Shown: positions 1 to 6,668, numbered from the stretch's first letter. The stretch is 9,709 nt of DNA from an uncultured Clostridia bacterium (GCA_944376035.1 CALWBJ010000037.1:1-9709); one strand, 5' to 3'. The notes: generated by a model not told the origin, from the letters alone. Made by a program: numbers and translations.

Positions 1-173
1 AACCCCTTTTTTAAAAAATTTTTAAATTTTTATAAATTTTTTTCTTCGCACGTTATGTTTTGTATATTTTTCACATTTTTTGAAAAAAATTGGCAAAAAT
101 CAAGTGTTTTTGTATTTTAAAATTTTACAGTTTCATAGTAAATATAAAAATAAATTTATTTTAAATCAAAATA

Positions 174-224
174 TTTGATTTTTAGACCTCTCCGCCCTAT
201 TTGATTTTTCAATTTTTGATTTTT
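174..224. repeat. three direct copies of TTTGATTTTT
   Basis: Identical 10-mers lie at 174-183, 200-209 and 215-224. An inverted AAATCAAA at 163-170 sits three bases before the first copy, forming an 8-bp palindrome with it. Spacing between copy starts is 26 and then 15 bases, so they are not helically regular. In such T-rich DNA chance repeats are easy, and I assign no function. Confidence 0.35.
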
Positions 225-342
225 ATTATTTTTTAATGCCGCAATTTTGTTTTTAATACCCTTTAAGGCGTTCTTTTACCGACTTGAAAAACATTCAAGC
301 GGCAAATCATATGTTTTTTGTAGAAAAAAACTCCGTTATGCA

Positions 343-365
343 TTATAAATAAAATTTATTTATAA
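343..365. repeat. perfect 11-bp AT-only inverted repeat
   Basis: TTATAAATAAA at 343-353 and TTTATTTATAA at 355-365 are exact reverse complements around a single central base. With no GC pairs it would be a weak RNA hairpin. It could be a protein-binding palindrome or just AT-rich background. Confidence 0.35.
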
Positions 366-419
366 ATTTAACCGCAGTATCTTTTTAACTTTAAAGATAT
401 TTTTATACAAAATAAATTA

Positions 420-443
420 AAAAGACCGATTACTCGGTCTTTT
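420..443 (-). terminator. intrinsic terminator, possibly bidirectional
   Basis: A perfect 10-bp stem (420-429 with 434-443) closes a four-base loop TTAC. Read on the minus strand, the stem is followed by TTTTTAATTTATTTT, a good U-tract, so it should stop leftward transcription. On the plus strand it is followed by TTTTCTGTTT, which is weaker. The loop contains the TAA stop of the degraded reading frame that ends at 430, so stop codon and terminator are fused. Confidence 0.7.
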
Positions 444-576
444 CTGTTTCTTGTATTTTTTCCTGTATTTTTTCTTGTTTTTCTTTTAGTTTTTGAAGTT
501 TTATTTCTTTTCTCTTTTTTATGTATTCCTCTTTGTTGAAAGATATCGTCTGTGCAACAACCTTTAAAACAGACTG
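430..576 (-). pseudogene. C-terminal remnant of a Glu/Lys/Gln-rich coiled-coil protein
   Basis: On the minus strand a 48-codon frame runs from just after a TAA at 577-579 to a TAA at 430-432. It contains no ATG, GTG or TTG start. The first part reads like ordinary protein (VVAQTISFNKEEYIKKRK) and is followed by a charged stretch rich in K, E and Q with I/L at heptad-like spacing, which is typical of a coiled coil. Its stop lies in the loop of a terminator hairpin, as expected at a real gene end. I read it as the surviving 3' end of a gene that lost its 5' part. The alternative is a chance frame over a purine-rich strand, which readily gives K/E/Q codons. The family is unknown. Confidence 0.35.
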
Positions 577-597
577 TTATAATTTACAATTTACAAT

Positions 598-629
598 AAA
601 AAAAGTACTGCCATAAGCAATACTTTTTT
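598..629 (-). terminator. intrinsic terminator of the rpsF-ssb-rpsR operon
   Basis: Nine A-T/G-C pairs (599-607 with 621-629) continue into TGC/GCA pairs (609-611 with 617-619) around a five-base loop. On the minus strand position 608/620 is a G-U wobble, so the stem is continuous, whereas on the plus strand it is a C-A mismatch. The 3' arm ends in a run of seven U residues. This orientation bias and the position, about 130 bases beyond the rpsR stop, make it the likely end of the ribosomal operon transcript. Confidence 0.7.
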
Positions 630-661
630 GTTTTTAAAAAAATTTAATGTTTTAAGCATGT

Positions 662-748
662 ATATAAACCGCATGCACTATATAAAGCGGAAAAACTTAA
701 TGTTTTCAATCAAGAAAAATATTCCGCACATTAACTTACGGTTTATAT
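662..748 (-). other. nested inverted repeats in the rpsR 3' region
   Basis: Arms 662-671 (ATATAAACCG) and 739-748 (CGGTTTATAT) form a perfect 10-bp outer stem. Inside are two more complementary pairs: 687-692 with 722-727 (GCGGAA/TTCCGC) and 697-703 with 728-734 (TTAATGT/ACATTAA). The inner two cross each other, so they are either alternative structures or a pseudoknot. The element lies between the rpsR stop and the operon terminator. It may be a structured 3' UTR; AT-rich chance pairing is possible. Confidence 0.35.
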
Positions 749-761
749 GAAACGCTTTTAA

Positions 762-1070
762 TTACTCGCCTTTGAAGGGAAGTAAATCCACCAGTCTTGC
801 GCGCTTGATGGCGGTAGCAAGAATCCTTTGATGTTTTGCGCAAACGCCCGTCATACGTCTGGGAAGAATTTTACCGCCTTCGGTAATGTATCTTTTCAGA
901 GTATTGACGTCTTTATAATCTATATTCTCAGCCTTAGCCTGGCAGAAAGCGCAGACCTTTCTTCTGGGAATTCTCTTTATGAATTTTTTGCCTTCTTTGG
1001 CGCCGTTATTCGCTCCGTTCGCCGCATTCTGCTCCGCAGGAGCGGCGGTCGCGTTGATATTTTCTTCCAT
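762..1070 (-). CDS. rpsR: 30S ribosomal protein S18, zinc-binding form, extended N-terminus
   Basis: S18 binds the platform of the small ribosomal subunit as a heterodimer partner of S6. The 102 residues hold the full S18 core from about residue 29: RIPRRKVC, then NIDYKDVNTLKRYI, GKILPRRMTG and AIKRARLVDLLPF. C40, C43, C77 and H80 form the C-x2-C...C-x2-H set of the zinc-binding (C+) paralogue type; B. subtilis S18 lacks it. Residues 1-28 are an extra low-complexity tail rich in Ala, Asn and Glu that ordinary S18 proteins of about 75-80 residues do not have. The start is supported by AAGGAG at 1080-1085, nine bases upstream. It is the last gene of the operon, 46 bases after ssb. Confidence 0.97.
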   Translation of the reverse strand: MEENINATAAPAEQNAANGANNGAKEGKKFIKRIPRRKVCAFCQAKAENIDYKDVNTLKRYITEGGKILPRRMTGVCAKHQRILATAIKRARLVDLLPFKGE

Positions 1071-1116
1071 ATTTTTAATCTCCTTAATAAATTATGAACG
1101 AACAGAAAATTCGTTT

Positions 1117-1527
1117 TTAAAAGGGAAGTTGATTGTCGTCAATCGCTTCCAACTGCGGACGTTCTCTCTTAGCGGTAACAACCGTGGGATCGTCCATATC
1201 CGACTGGGCGTTTTTGGGAGTAAGAAACTCCACTTCGTTTGCGATAACGTCGGTAACGTTGCGTTTGATTCCGTCCTTATCTTCATAGGAACGGTTCTGC
1301 AAACTGCCTACAACGGCAACTTTATTACCTTTCTTTAAATACTTACCGCAGTTTTCCGCCCTGCCGCGCCAAACAGTAATATTAAAAAAATCCGTTTCGC
1401 GCGTACCGTCGCTGCTTGAATAATCGCGCGACACCGCTATCGAAAACCTGCATACGGCTATGCCGCTCGGAGTTTCCGTCAGTTCCGGGTCGCGGGTCAG
1501 ATTACCTACCAGGATTACTTTATTCAT
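1117..1527 (-). CDS. ssb: single-stranded DNA-binding protein
   Basis: SSB coats single-stranded DNA during replication, repair and recombination and recruits partner proteins through its C-terminal tip. The OB-fold spans about residues 1-103, opening with MNKVILVGNLTRDPE, with the DNA-stacking Trp at position 53 (TVWRGRAE) and the VVGSLQNRSYEDKDG strand region. After a short linker of about 25 residues the protein ends in DDNQLPF, a variant of the conserved acidic DDDIPF tip. At 136 residues it is shorter than B. subtilis SsbA (172) because the linker is brief. CAGGAG at 1535-1540 supports the start. It lies 24 bases after rpsF, in the conserved order S6-SSB-S18. Confidence 0.97.
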   Translation of the reverse strand: MNKVILVGNLTRDPELTETPSGIAVCRFSIAVSRDYSSSDGTRETDFFNITVWRGRAENCGKYLKKGNKVAVVGSLQNRSYEDKDGIKRNVTDVIANEVEFLTPKNAQSDMDDPTVVTAKRERPQLEAIDDNQLPF

Positions 1528-1551
1528 ATTCTATCTCCTGCCGATTATCTT

Positions 1552-1833
1552 TTATCTTTTTGTTATCAATCTTCTGATTATGCCGTCTGTGATGCCCGCA
1601 ACACGTTTGATTTCAACAACGAGCGAGGGCGCCGCTTCGAAAGTCATCAATACATAGTAGCCTTCGGATTTGTAGTTGATGGGATACTGTAATTTTCTTA
1701 CGCCCCAACGGTCGGTCTGTTCAACGGTGCCGCCGTTCTTGGTAACCAAATCCTCAAACTTCTTGACGATACTTTCCTTCGCTTCGTCGCTGAGCGCCGA
1801 ATCGATGATATAAAGCATTTCGTATTTCGTCAT
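1552..1833 (-). CDS. rpsF: 30S ribosomal protein S6
   Basis: S6 binds the central domain of 16S rRNA together with S18 in the small subunit. The 93-residue protein has the usual length and family landmarks: KYEMLYIIDS at the N-terminus, FEDLVTKNGGTVEQTDRWGVRKLQYPI in the middle, and GYYVLMTFEA followed by IKRVAGITDGIIRRLI at the C-terminus. The ribosome binding site ACCTCCC at 1842-1848 (GGGAGGT in the sense direction) is close to ideal and fixes the start. It is the first gene of the operon, behind a strong promoter and a structured 77-base leader. Confidence 0.98.
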   Translation of the reverse strand: MTKYEMLYIIDSALSDEAKESIVKKFEDLVTKNGGTVEQTDRWGVRKLQYPINYKSEGYYVLMTFEAAPSLVVEIKRVAGITDGIIRRLITKR

Positions 1834-1851
1834 AATTTTTTACCTCCCGGA

Positions 1852-1881
1852 CTTATTCGGCTTGCGTTTTCCGCAAGCAAG
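1852..1881 (-). promoter_or_regulatory. candidate S6:S18-binding leader RNA
   Basis: In the rpsF leader, read on the minus strand, a 6-7 bp stem (1861-1866 with 1872-1877, extendable by 1860-1878) carries a GAAAA loop. Its 3' side is followed by CCG (1860-1858) and then AAG (1854-1852), which can pair with CUU (1881-1879). A stem with an asymmetric 3' CCG-containing bulge just upstream of rpsF resembles the known leader that mimics the S18 rRNA site and lets S6:S18 repress its own operon. The match is by eye and the outer helix is short. Confidence 0.5.
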
Positions 1882-1888
1882 GTTTTTT

Positions 1889-1909
1889 CCCGCGGACTTT
1901 TTCCGCAGG
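1889..1909 (-). promoter_or_regulatory. first hairpin of the rpsF leader
   Basis: An 8-bp stem with one G-U wobble (1889-1896 with 1902-1909) lies at the very 5' end of the predicted rpsF transcript. On the minus strand it is followed by A residues and not U, so it is not an intrinsic terminator. It may protect the 5' end or be part of the larger leader fold. Confidence 0.5.
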
Positions 1910-1916
1910 TTTTATT

Positions 1917-1945
1917 ATAATAGCAGAATTATCGCGTATTGTCAA
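1917..1945 (-). promoter_or_regulatory. vegetative promoter of rpsF-ssb-rpsR
   Basis: On the minus strand TTGACA (1945-1940) and TATTAT (1922-1917) are separated by exactly 17 bases. This is a consensus -35 box with a near-consensus -10 box. Transcription should start near 1910, leaving a leader of about 77 bases that holds both hairpins. The strength fits a ribosomal protein operon and gives it transcription independent of the upstream 637-residue gene. Confidence 0.85.
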
Positions 1946-1994
1946 ATAATTTTAGCGAATTTAACGATTTTGGAAGTTTTCTTATAGTAACGCT

Positions 1995-3908
1995 TTAACT
2001 TCCCGAAACGATTACGGCTGTCTGCAATATGGTGAGAACCGAAAGCGCGTATTTATTCTGATAAGCGGCATTATCTTCAAGAATACCCGCGTCCACAAGT
2101 TGACGTATCGTTGCCGAAACAACTGAATTATGAACTCCGCTTACCCTCTCGTTCATTCCCGAAAGAGTGGTTCCGCTTTCAGTATAAGACATTGCGTTTC
2201 CTGCCGAATCCGTATTTTTATCGGCGTCGTAAAGCATGAAAAGCCATACTCCCGCACTTTCGGAAACGCAGTATTCGCCCTCTCCCGCGCTATTGAGGGT
2301 ATATACTTCTTTACCGTCCACAACGTTCATATCATAAGTCGCTTTGCCGCTGCCCGCACTCGCCTTTTCAAAACAGGTAACATCGTAAATTTCCGATAAT
2401 TTTTTGTTGTTTATGGTTTCCGCAACATTTCCGAGAGTTACTGCATCGTTCTCGCTTCCGTCGGGATTAAATAAAAGCGATTTTAAGATATCGTTATTCT
2501 GTACGCTTCCCGAATTTCTGTCTATTACGGTCGAAAGTCTGATGTTGTCTATATTGAAAGCATCGCCCGAAAGACTGCCCACCGTTATAAGGTCCGCCGA
2601 CGCCACTCCCGACGCGTCTAAAAGCAGATTATAAAGTTTTTCGTTTGTCTCGGGCTCTATTATTTTCGCAAGATGAATGTTATCGGTATCGAAGTTCGAA
2701 AGATCTCCGACAGTGATTTCGCTTTCAATTTTTCCCGTAACGTCGGTAAGAATTGCGTAAAGTTTAGCGTTTTCGGCACCCGATTCCAAAACGTCGTTAA
2801 GATGGATATTATTGAAATCGAGAGTTTTCAAATGTCCGAGCGTGATTGAATCGGTCTCTTCAAGTCCTGCGGCGCTCTTTAATATTTTGAATAATTTTTC
2901 ATTCCCCGTCTCGTCAAGCACGTCGTCTAAATAGGCGTTATCGACGTTGAGAGCGTCAAGGTGCGCTATGGTAAGTTCGGTTCCTTCGGGAACGCCCGCC
3001 GCGCTCCTTAAAAAGGAAAACATCTTGCTGTTTTCTTCCGTTTCCGCGACAACGTCTGTAAGTTTAACGTTGTCAAAGGTAAAGGAATTAAGACCGTTAA
3101 TCGTGGTATCCTTAAAAATATTTTCAATCGTCTGTCCGTCTCCCTCGCCGCCGAAAGAATTTATCAGCGAGGAAACTTTAAGCATTCCGAATCTTGCAGA
3201 AAGTATATCCTTTACCTCGGTAAGCGGAAGTTTATCTAATGACGCAAGGTAAGTTTCAGTAGATTCGTTTACTCCCTCCACATACGCTCCGTCATCGGTA
3301 AAAGCGCGTTCGAAAACGCCGTTTTCCACACTGTCGCCCGAAACCATATAGTAATAAAGTTTGGGCTCAAAATTTTCGGCAAGCGGGTCTGCCTCCGCCT
3401 CTTCCCAACTGAAAACCGAAAGATTTGCCATATCACCGAGCATTTCCTTCCCGCCTATACTCTCAATGGTAGCGGTTACTTTCATGCACGCTTGCAGTTC
3501 AGTCGCGAAATTCCTGCCGTCGTCATAAGAAAACTTTACTTCTGAAAGTTTATCGTAATCGATAGTTACGTATTCGTCTATTCCGCTTGAAGAGGCTATA
3601 TCTTTCAGAGTTTTTTCCAGAAATGGTATATCGCCCACGGAATAGTCTTTAATTCCCGTCAGCGCTTTGATAATGCTTTTACTCGCAATCTCGTCGCTGA
3701 CGTATTCGTCTGTATTATTTATCCCGCCGAAACCTAAAATAGTCTTTGTCGGAACAACGTACACCGCCATAAATATAAGTCCGATTATAATAATAAATCC
3801 CGAAATAACACCCGTGAGCCAAAATAAAAAGTTTTTCAGACCGCGGAATCTGAGCGCCCTGTTTCCTCTTTTTAATCTTCTTTCTTTTCTTGCTTCGTCC
3901 ATTTCCAT
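1995..3908 (-). CDS. membrane-anchored protein with tandem 43-48 residue repeats, unknown function
   Basis: I do not recognise this 637-residue protein. It begins with a strongly basic segment (residues 7-25, rich in K and R), followed by one hydrophobic helix at about 27-51. By the positive-inside rule the remainder should be outside the cell. Residues 63-230 are a mixed acidic region. From about 276 to 499 there are five tandem repeats with the recurring pattern DNIxLxDVL, then NxKLxxIL, then AAG or a variant, then ITxGxL. The C-terminal 120 residues form a different domain with a mildly hydrophobic end (620-634). Only four Cys are present. AGAGGA at 3917-3922 supports the first ATG. The gene lies between cca and rpsF on the same strand, with AT-rich gaps on both sides and no clear terminator after it. 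The repeat array suggests a surface scaffold or binding protein; this is inference. Confidence 0.9.
   Translation of the reverse strand: MEMDEARKERRLKRGNRALRFRGLKNFLFWLTGVISGFIIIIGLIFMAVYVVPTKTILGFGGINNTDEYVSDEIASKSIIKALTGIKDYSVGDIPFLEKTLKDIASSSGIDEYVTIDYDKLSEVKFSYDDGRNFATELQACMKVTATIESIGGKEMLGDMANLSVFSWEEAEADPLAENFEPKLYYYMVSGDSVENGVFERAFTDDGAYVEGVNESTETYLASLDKLPLTEVKDILSARFGMLKVSSLINSFGGEGDGQTIENIFKDTTINGLNSFTFDNVKLTDVVAETEENSKMFSFLRSAAGVPEGTELTIAHLDALNVDNAYLDDVLDETGNEKLFKILKSAAGLEETDSITLGHLKTLDFNNIHLNDVLESGAENAKLYAILTDVTGKIESEITVGDLSNFDTDNIHLAKIIEPETNEKLYNLLLDASGVASADLITVGSLSGDAFNIDNIRLSTVIDRNSGSVQNNDILKSLLFNPDGSENDAVTLGNVAETINNKKLSEIYDVTCFEKASAGSGKATYDMNVVDGKEVYTLNSAGEGEYCVSESAGVWLFMLYDADKNTDSAGNAMSYTESGTTLSGMNERVSGVHNSVVSATIRQLVDAGILEDNAAYQNKYALSVLTILQTAVIVSGS
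2412..3083 (-). repeat. tandem protein repeats within the membrane-anchored gene
   Basis: Units start at residues of about 276, 321, 364, 407 and 451. They carry FDNVKLTDVV, VDNAYLDDVL, FNNIHLNDVL, TDNIHLAKII and IDNIRLSTVI. Each of the first four is followed by a K-[LM]-[FY] helix and a glycine, and all five end in an I/V-T-x-G-like turn. A sixth partial unit (INNKKLSEIY) follows. The DNA has diverged, so this is an old amplification. Confidence 0.8.
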
Positions 3909-3929
3909 TTTTATATTCCTCTGAAATTC

Positions 3930-3975
3930 CGATTTACGATTTTTACTTTTTTATTTTTAAATATTAGGTAAATCG
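3930..3975 (-). repeat. 8-bp inverted repeat upstream of the repeat-protein gene
   Basis: CGATTTAC at 3930-3937 and GTAAATCG at 3968-3975 are exact reverse complements, 30 bases apart, in the 165-base AT-rich gap between cca and the repeat-protein gene. They could form a leader stem-loop just before the AGAGGA site. The rest of this gap (3909-4073) is T- and A-rich; I see no confident promoter or terminator in it. Confidence 0.3.
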
Positions 3976-4073
3976 ATATTTTATATTTTTATAATTTAAT
4001 TACTTTTAATTTTTAACGATTATATATACAAATAAAAATATTTTTATCTTTATTATATCTGTTTTTCGGATTT

Positions 4074-5441
4074 TTATTTTTTCAAGATGTCCCCCTGACT
4101 GTCGGAAAGAGCGATTTTAAGAAGGGTTTCGCGATTGTTTTCCGAAGGAGAAGTAACCGCAAACATAAAAAGTTTTTTTAATTCTTCACCTATGAATTTA
4201 CCCGTAAATCCCGCCGTTTGCAGGTCTAAGGCAGTTATATTTAAGTCTTTTAAGGAAAAAGGCGTGCCGTCTTTTTGCATTTTTTCATATACCGCCCGCC
4301 ATTTATTAACCGTCGGGCAAATATCGACGCTATCCTTGCAAGCGGAAAAGTCTGCCTGTTTCAACTGCAAAAGTTTATCAAAAATATCAATGTTTTCTAC
4401 GATAATTTTTCTGATTTTACTTTCTCTCATCATTCCGTCAAGGTCGTACATATGCAGTCTTACAAGCCTTGCCGTTTGTCTTATAACCGATTTGGGCGCT
4501 TTAAGGCGTAAGAGTATTTTTTCCGCAATCTCCGCGCCGCTGATTTCGTGAGAATAATATTTACCCGTCGCAATATACCTTTCGGGTTTACCGACGTCGT
4601 GCAAAAGCGCGGCGAGCCGCACTCCCGCGGGGGCGTAAAAAACCGTTCTTAGACTATGCTCCAAAACGTCGTAATTATGGTATTTCTCGGGTTGCGGCAT
4701 GTTTTTACCGAGCCACAGTTCGGGCATAATCTCGCCTAAAACACCGGTTTTATTTAATATCTGAAGGGCAGTGTAATGACCCTTTTTATCTGAAAAAGAA
4801 TAGGCCGAATCAGAGGTTAGTATTTTTAAAAGTTCCGAATAAATGCGTTCCGGGGAAATATCTCTTATGTTGGAAGAATATTTTTTTGCAGCGTCCAACG
4901 TATCCATAGAAGGTGTAAATCCGAGTTCGCCCGTAAACCTCGCAAGCCGCATAAGCCTTAACCCGTCGTGCACGAAAACTTTTTCGGGCTCGGTTACTGC
5001 CGACAGAGTTCTTTCTTCAATATCTTTGATTCCGCCCGTCGGGTCTATATACCTTTGGTTTTTTATATCGTAATAAACAGCGTTGCACTTGAAATCACGT
5101 CTTAAAGCGTCTTTATGAATGTCTTCGGTAAATTCCACCTGTTCAGGCGAATGTCCGCCGCCGGGACGGTATTTTTCTTCCCTGAACGATGTAAATTCGT
5201 ATCGCTTACATCCGTCCGTAAATACAACCGTACCGGTACGAGGATATTCTCCCGCAATACGAAATCCCCCTTTTTTTGCATGCGTTATAATATCTTCCGC
5301 GGTTATACCTCCCGCCAAATCGACGTCTTCCGAAAGACTGCCGTCCGTAAGAAAGTTCCTTACGTATCCGCCGACCGCATAAAGAGGTTTATCAAGACTT
5401 TCCGCAAGCAATTTTATTTTTTCGTTAAATATTAAATCCAT
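4074..5441 (-). CDS. cca: CCA tRNA nucleotidyltransferase with HD domain
   Basis: This class II nucleotidyltransferase adds or repairs the 3' CCA end of tRNAs from CTP and ATP. In 455 residues it has GGYVRN (24-29), the catalytic DVD pair (D39, D41), motif B RRDF (114-117), the nucleotide-recognition segment HDGLR (158-162) and LARFTGELGF (166-175). The C-terminal half is an HD domain with H262, H281-D282, H298 and H330, which are the usual metal-site residues. Motif D is normally EDxxR; here the Glu is His158, while the base-contacting Asp159 and Arg162 remain. The start has a modest AAGGG site at 5448-5452. Poly(A) polymerase is a related alternative, but the HD domain and complete motif set favour CCA addition. 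It heads the minus-strand gene series. Confidence 0.92.
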   Translation of the reverse strand: MDLIFNEKIKLLAESLDKPLYAVGGYVRNFLTDGSLSEDVDLAGGITAEDIITHAKKGGFRIAGEYPRTGTVVFTDGCKRYEFTSFREEKYRPGGGHSPEQVEFTEDIHKDALRRDFKCNAVYYDIKNQRYIDPTGGIKDIEERTLSAVTEPEKVFVHDGLRLMRLARFTGELGFTPSMDTLDAAKKYSSNIRDISPERIYSELLKILTSDSAYSFSDKKGHYTALQILNKTGVLGEIMPELWLGKNMPQPEKYHNYDVLEHSLRTVFYAPAGVRLAALLHDVGKPERYIATGKYYSHEISGAEIAEKILLRLKAPKSVIRQTARLVRLHMYDLDGMMRESKIRKIIVENIDIFDKLLQLKQADFSACKDSVDICPTVNKWRAVYEKMQKDGTPFSLKDLNITALDLQTAGFTGKFIGEELKKLFMFAVTSPSENNRETLLKIALSDSQGDILKK

Positions 5442-5630
5442 ATTTTTCCCTTACCTGCAAATAATAAATCCCTTTAACGGACAAACGTATATAATTATTT
5501 TATCACAAAATCACCTTTTTAATAAAGCAAAATAAAGAAATAAAATTTAAAATCTTGCGCAAAACTTTTTTCGGCATGTATAAAAACACACCTGAATACT
5601 CACCGTTTTTTTAATCTTCACACTTTCCCG

Positions 5631-5640
5631 AATGTACATT
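5631..5640. promoter_or_regulatory. 10-bp palindrome, candidate operator
   Basis: AATGTACATT is a perfect palindrome, preceded by CCG and followed by TA then CGG. It lies in the divergent promoter region, about 33 bases upstream of the predicted -35 box of the lipid kinase. It could bind a dimeric regulator; as a hairpin it would be too small to be stable. The regulator is unknown. Confidence 0.3.
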
Positions 5641-5672
5641 TACGGTTTTTTTGAAGGCTGAGGCTCAAACGG

Positions 5673-5701
5673 TTGTAATTTTTAATAAATTGTAGTAAAC
5701 T
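5673..5701 (+). promoter_or_regulatory. possible promoter of the lipid kinase gene
   Basis: TTGTAA (5673-5678) and TAAACT (5696-5701) are 17 bases apart, each matching four of six consensus bases. The predicted start near 5708 gives a leader of about 85 bases. In DNA this AT-rich other pairs are possible, for example TTGTAG with TTTTAT downstream. Confidence 0.35.
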
Positions 5702-5792
5702 TATTTTTGTACGTTTTATAAAAACCTACTTAACGCAAAAAAGGTTAAATCGCGCTTTGAATTTACATTGCCCGTTTACCGAAGGAAGAAAA

Positions 5793-6668
5793 ATGCTCGA
5801 TTTTATTATCAATCCTTTTGCCGGCGGAAAAGACGGAAGAAAGATGAAAAAAGTTCTTTCCAAAGTCGAAAAAAACCTGCAAGAACGTAATATTATTTAT
5901 GAAATACATAAAACTACCGGAGCCCGCACCGCGACGGCAATAACCGAAAGTCTTATAAAAAACGGAGCCTCTACCATAGTCGTTATAGGCGGAGACGGCA
6001 CTCTTCACGAAGTCATAAACGGATTTTCGGACTTTGAGAGAGTAACTCTCGGGATTATTCCTTGCGGCACGGGAAACGATTTTGCCGCCGCGCTTAAACT
6101 TCCCTCCGATCCGATAAAAGCGCTCTCGCTTATACTCGACGGCGAGCCGAAGTTCACCGATTTTATGCAGATGCCGACCGTTCGCGGACTGAACATCATA
6201 GGAATGGGCATCGACGTCGAAGTGCTCAAACTTTATGAAAAATTAAAAAAGAAAACCAAATTCGGCTATACAAAGTGTCTTATAAAAGCCCTGCACGGGT
6301 TTCATTATACGGGTTTTACGGCGCAAATGAACGGGCAAAAGGAAGATTACCGTTCTTTCATTGCCTGTATCGCCAACGGGCACAGATACGGCGGAGGAAT
6401 ACCCATCTGTCCTGCGGCCGACCCGAGCGACGGCGCGCTTGACTTCATAGCCGTAAAAGAAATGAAAAAAATAAAAATCATCCCCTCTTTTATCAAACTG
6501 AAAGCGGGAAAGGTTCTTTCTGTCAGACAGACCGTTCATAAAAAAATGACCGAAATAAAAATAGACGCCGAAAAGCCTTACACGGTAAACGTCGACGGAG
6601 AACTTTACGAGAATATACCGTTTGAAGTAAAAATAGTGTCCGATAAACTAAGAGTATACCGTCCGTAA
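5793..6668 (+). CDS. diacylglycerol kinase-family lipid kinase
   Basis: This 291-residue cytoplasmic enzyme family (DgkB, YegS, BmrU) phosphorylates diacylglycerol or a related lipid with ATP, recycling lipid by-products into phospholipid synthesis. The sequence shows INPFAGG near the N-terminus (residues 6-12), the nucleotide-binding GGDGT (66-70), CGTGNDFA (91-98), NGHRYGGG (195-202), the PAADPSDGALD segment (207-217) and DGE (268-270) near the end. Length is normal for the family. I chose ATG 5793 because AAGGA at 5782-5786 lies six bases before it and the family starts here; a TTG at 5757 would add 12 atypical residues. It stands alone on the plus strand. Which lipid it uses cannot be told from sequence. 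Confidence 0.93.
   Translation: MLDFIINPFAGGKDGRKMKKVLSKVEKNLQERNIIYEIHKTTGARTATAITESLIKNGASTIVVIGGDGTLHEVINGFSDFERVTLGIIPCGTGNDFAAALKLPSDPIKALSLILDGEPKFTDFMQMPTVRGLNIIGMGIDVEVLKLYEKLKKKTKFGYTKCLIKALHGFHYTGFTAQMNGQKEDYRSFIACIANGHRYGGGIPICPAADPSDGALDFIAVKEMKKIKIIPSFIKLKAGKVLSVRQTVHKKMTEIKIDAEKPYTVNVDGELYENIPFEVKIVSDKLRVYRP

Larger units (their letters stand above)
1..419. other. AT-rich region without an intact gene
   Basis: This stretch is very AT-rich and made largely of T and A runs. I find no reading frame with a credible start, ribosome binding site and protein-like composition. It holds three copies of TTTGATTTTT, an AT-only perfect inverted repeat at 343-365, and a weak 7-bp hairpin around TATCTTT/AAAGATA near 378-400. 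No DnaA box (TTATNCACA type), tRNA or rRNA segment was recognised. It may be plain intergenic DNA at a contig end. Confidence 0.6.
5442..5792. other. divergent intergenic region between cca and the lipid kinase
   Basis: This AT-rich spacer separates two divergently transcribed genes and must hold promoters for both. For the plus strand I see one plausible promoter (5673-5701). For cca I see TATATA-like and TAAAAT-like boxes around 5490-5505 but no -35 partner at good spacing. A perfect palindrome AATGTACATT at 5631-5640, framed by CCG and CGG and followed by seven T on the plus strand, could be an operator. No tRNA or small gene is evident. Confidence 0.5.

Noticed and set aside
1..760. Chromosomal replication origin
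   Set aside because: No DnaA boxes, no dnaA or dnaN, and AT-richness alone is common to all intergenic DNA in this window.
1889..1909. Transcription attenuator in the rpsF leader
   Set aside because: The stem is followed by A residues and not a U-tract in the sense direction.
2130..3252. Several plus-strand frames inside the 637-residue gene
   Set aside because: They are short, lack RBSs, and overlap a gene with coherent repeats on the other strand.
5757..5792. TTG start extending the lipid kinase by 12 residues
   Set aside because: ATG 5793 has AAGGA six bases upstream and matches the usual family N-terminus; the extension looks non-protein-like.
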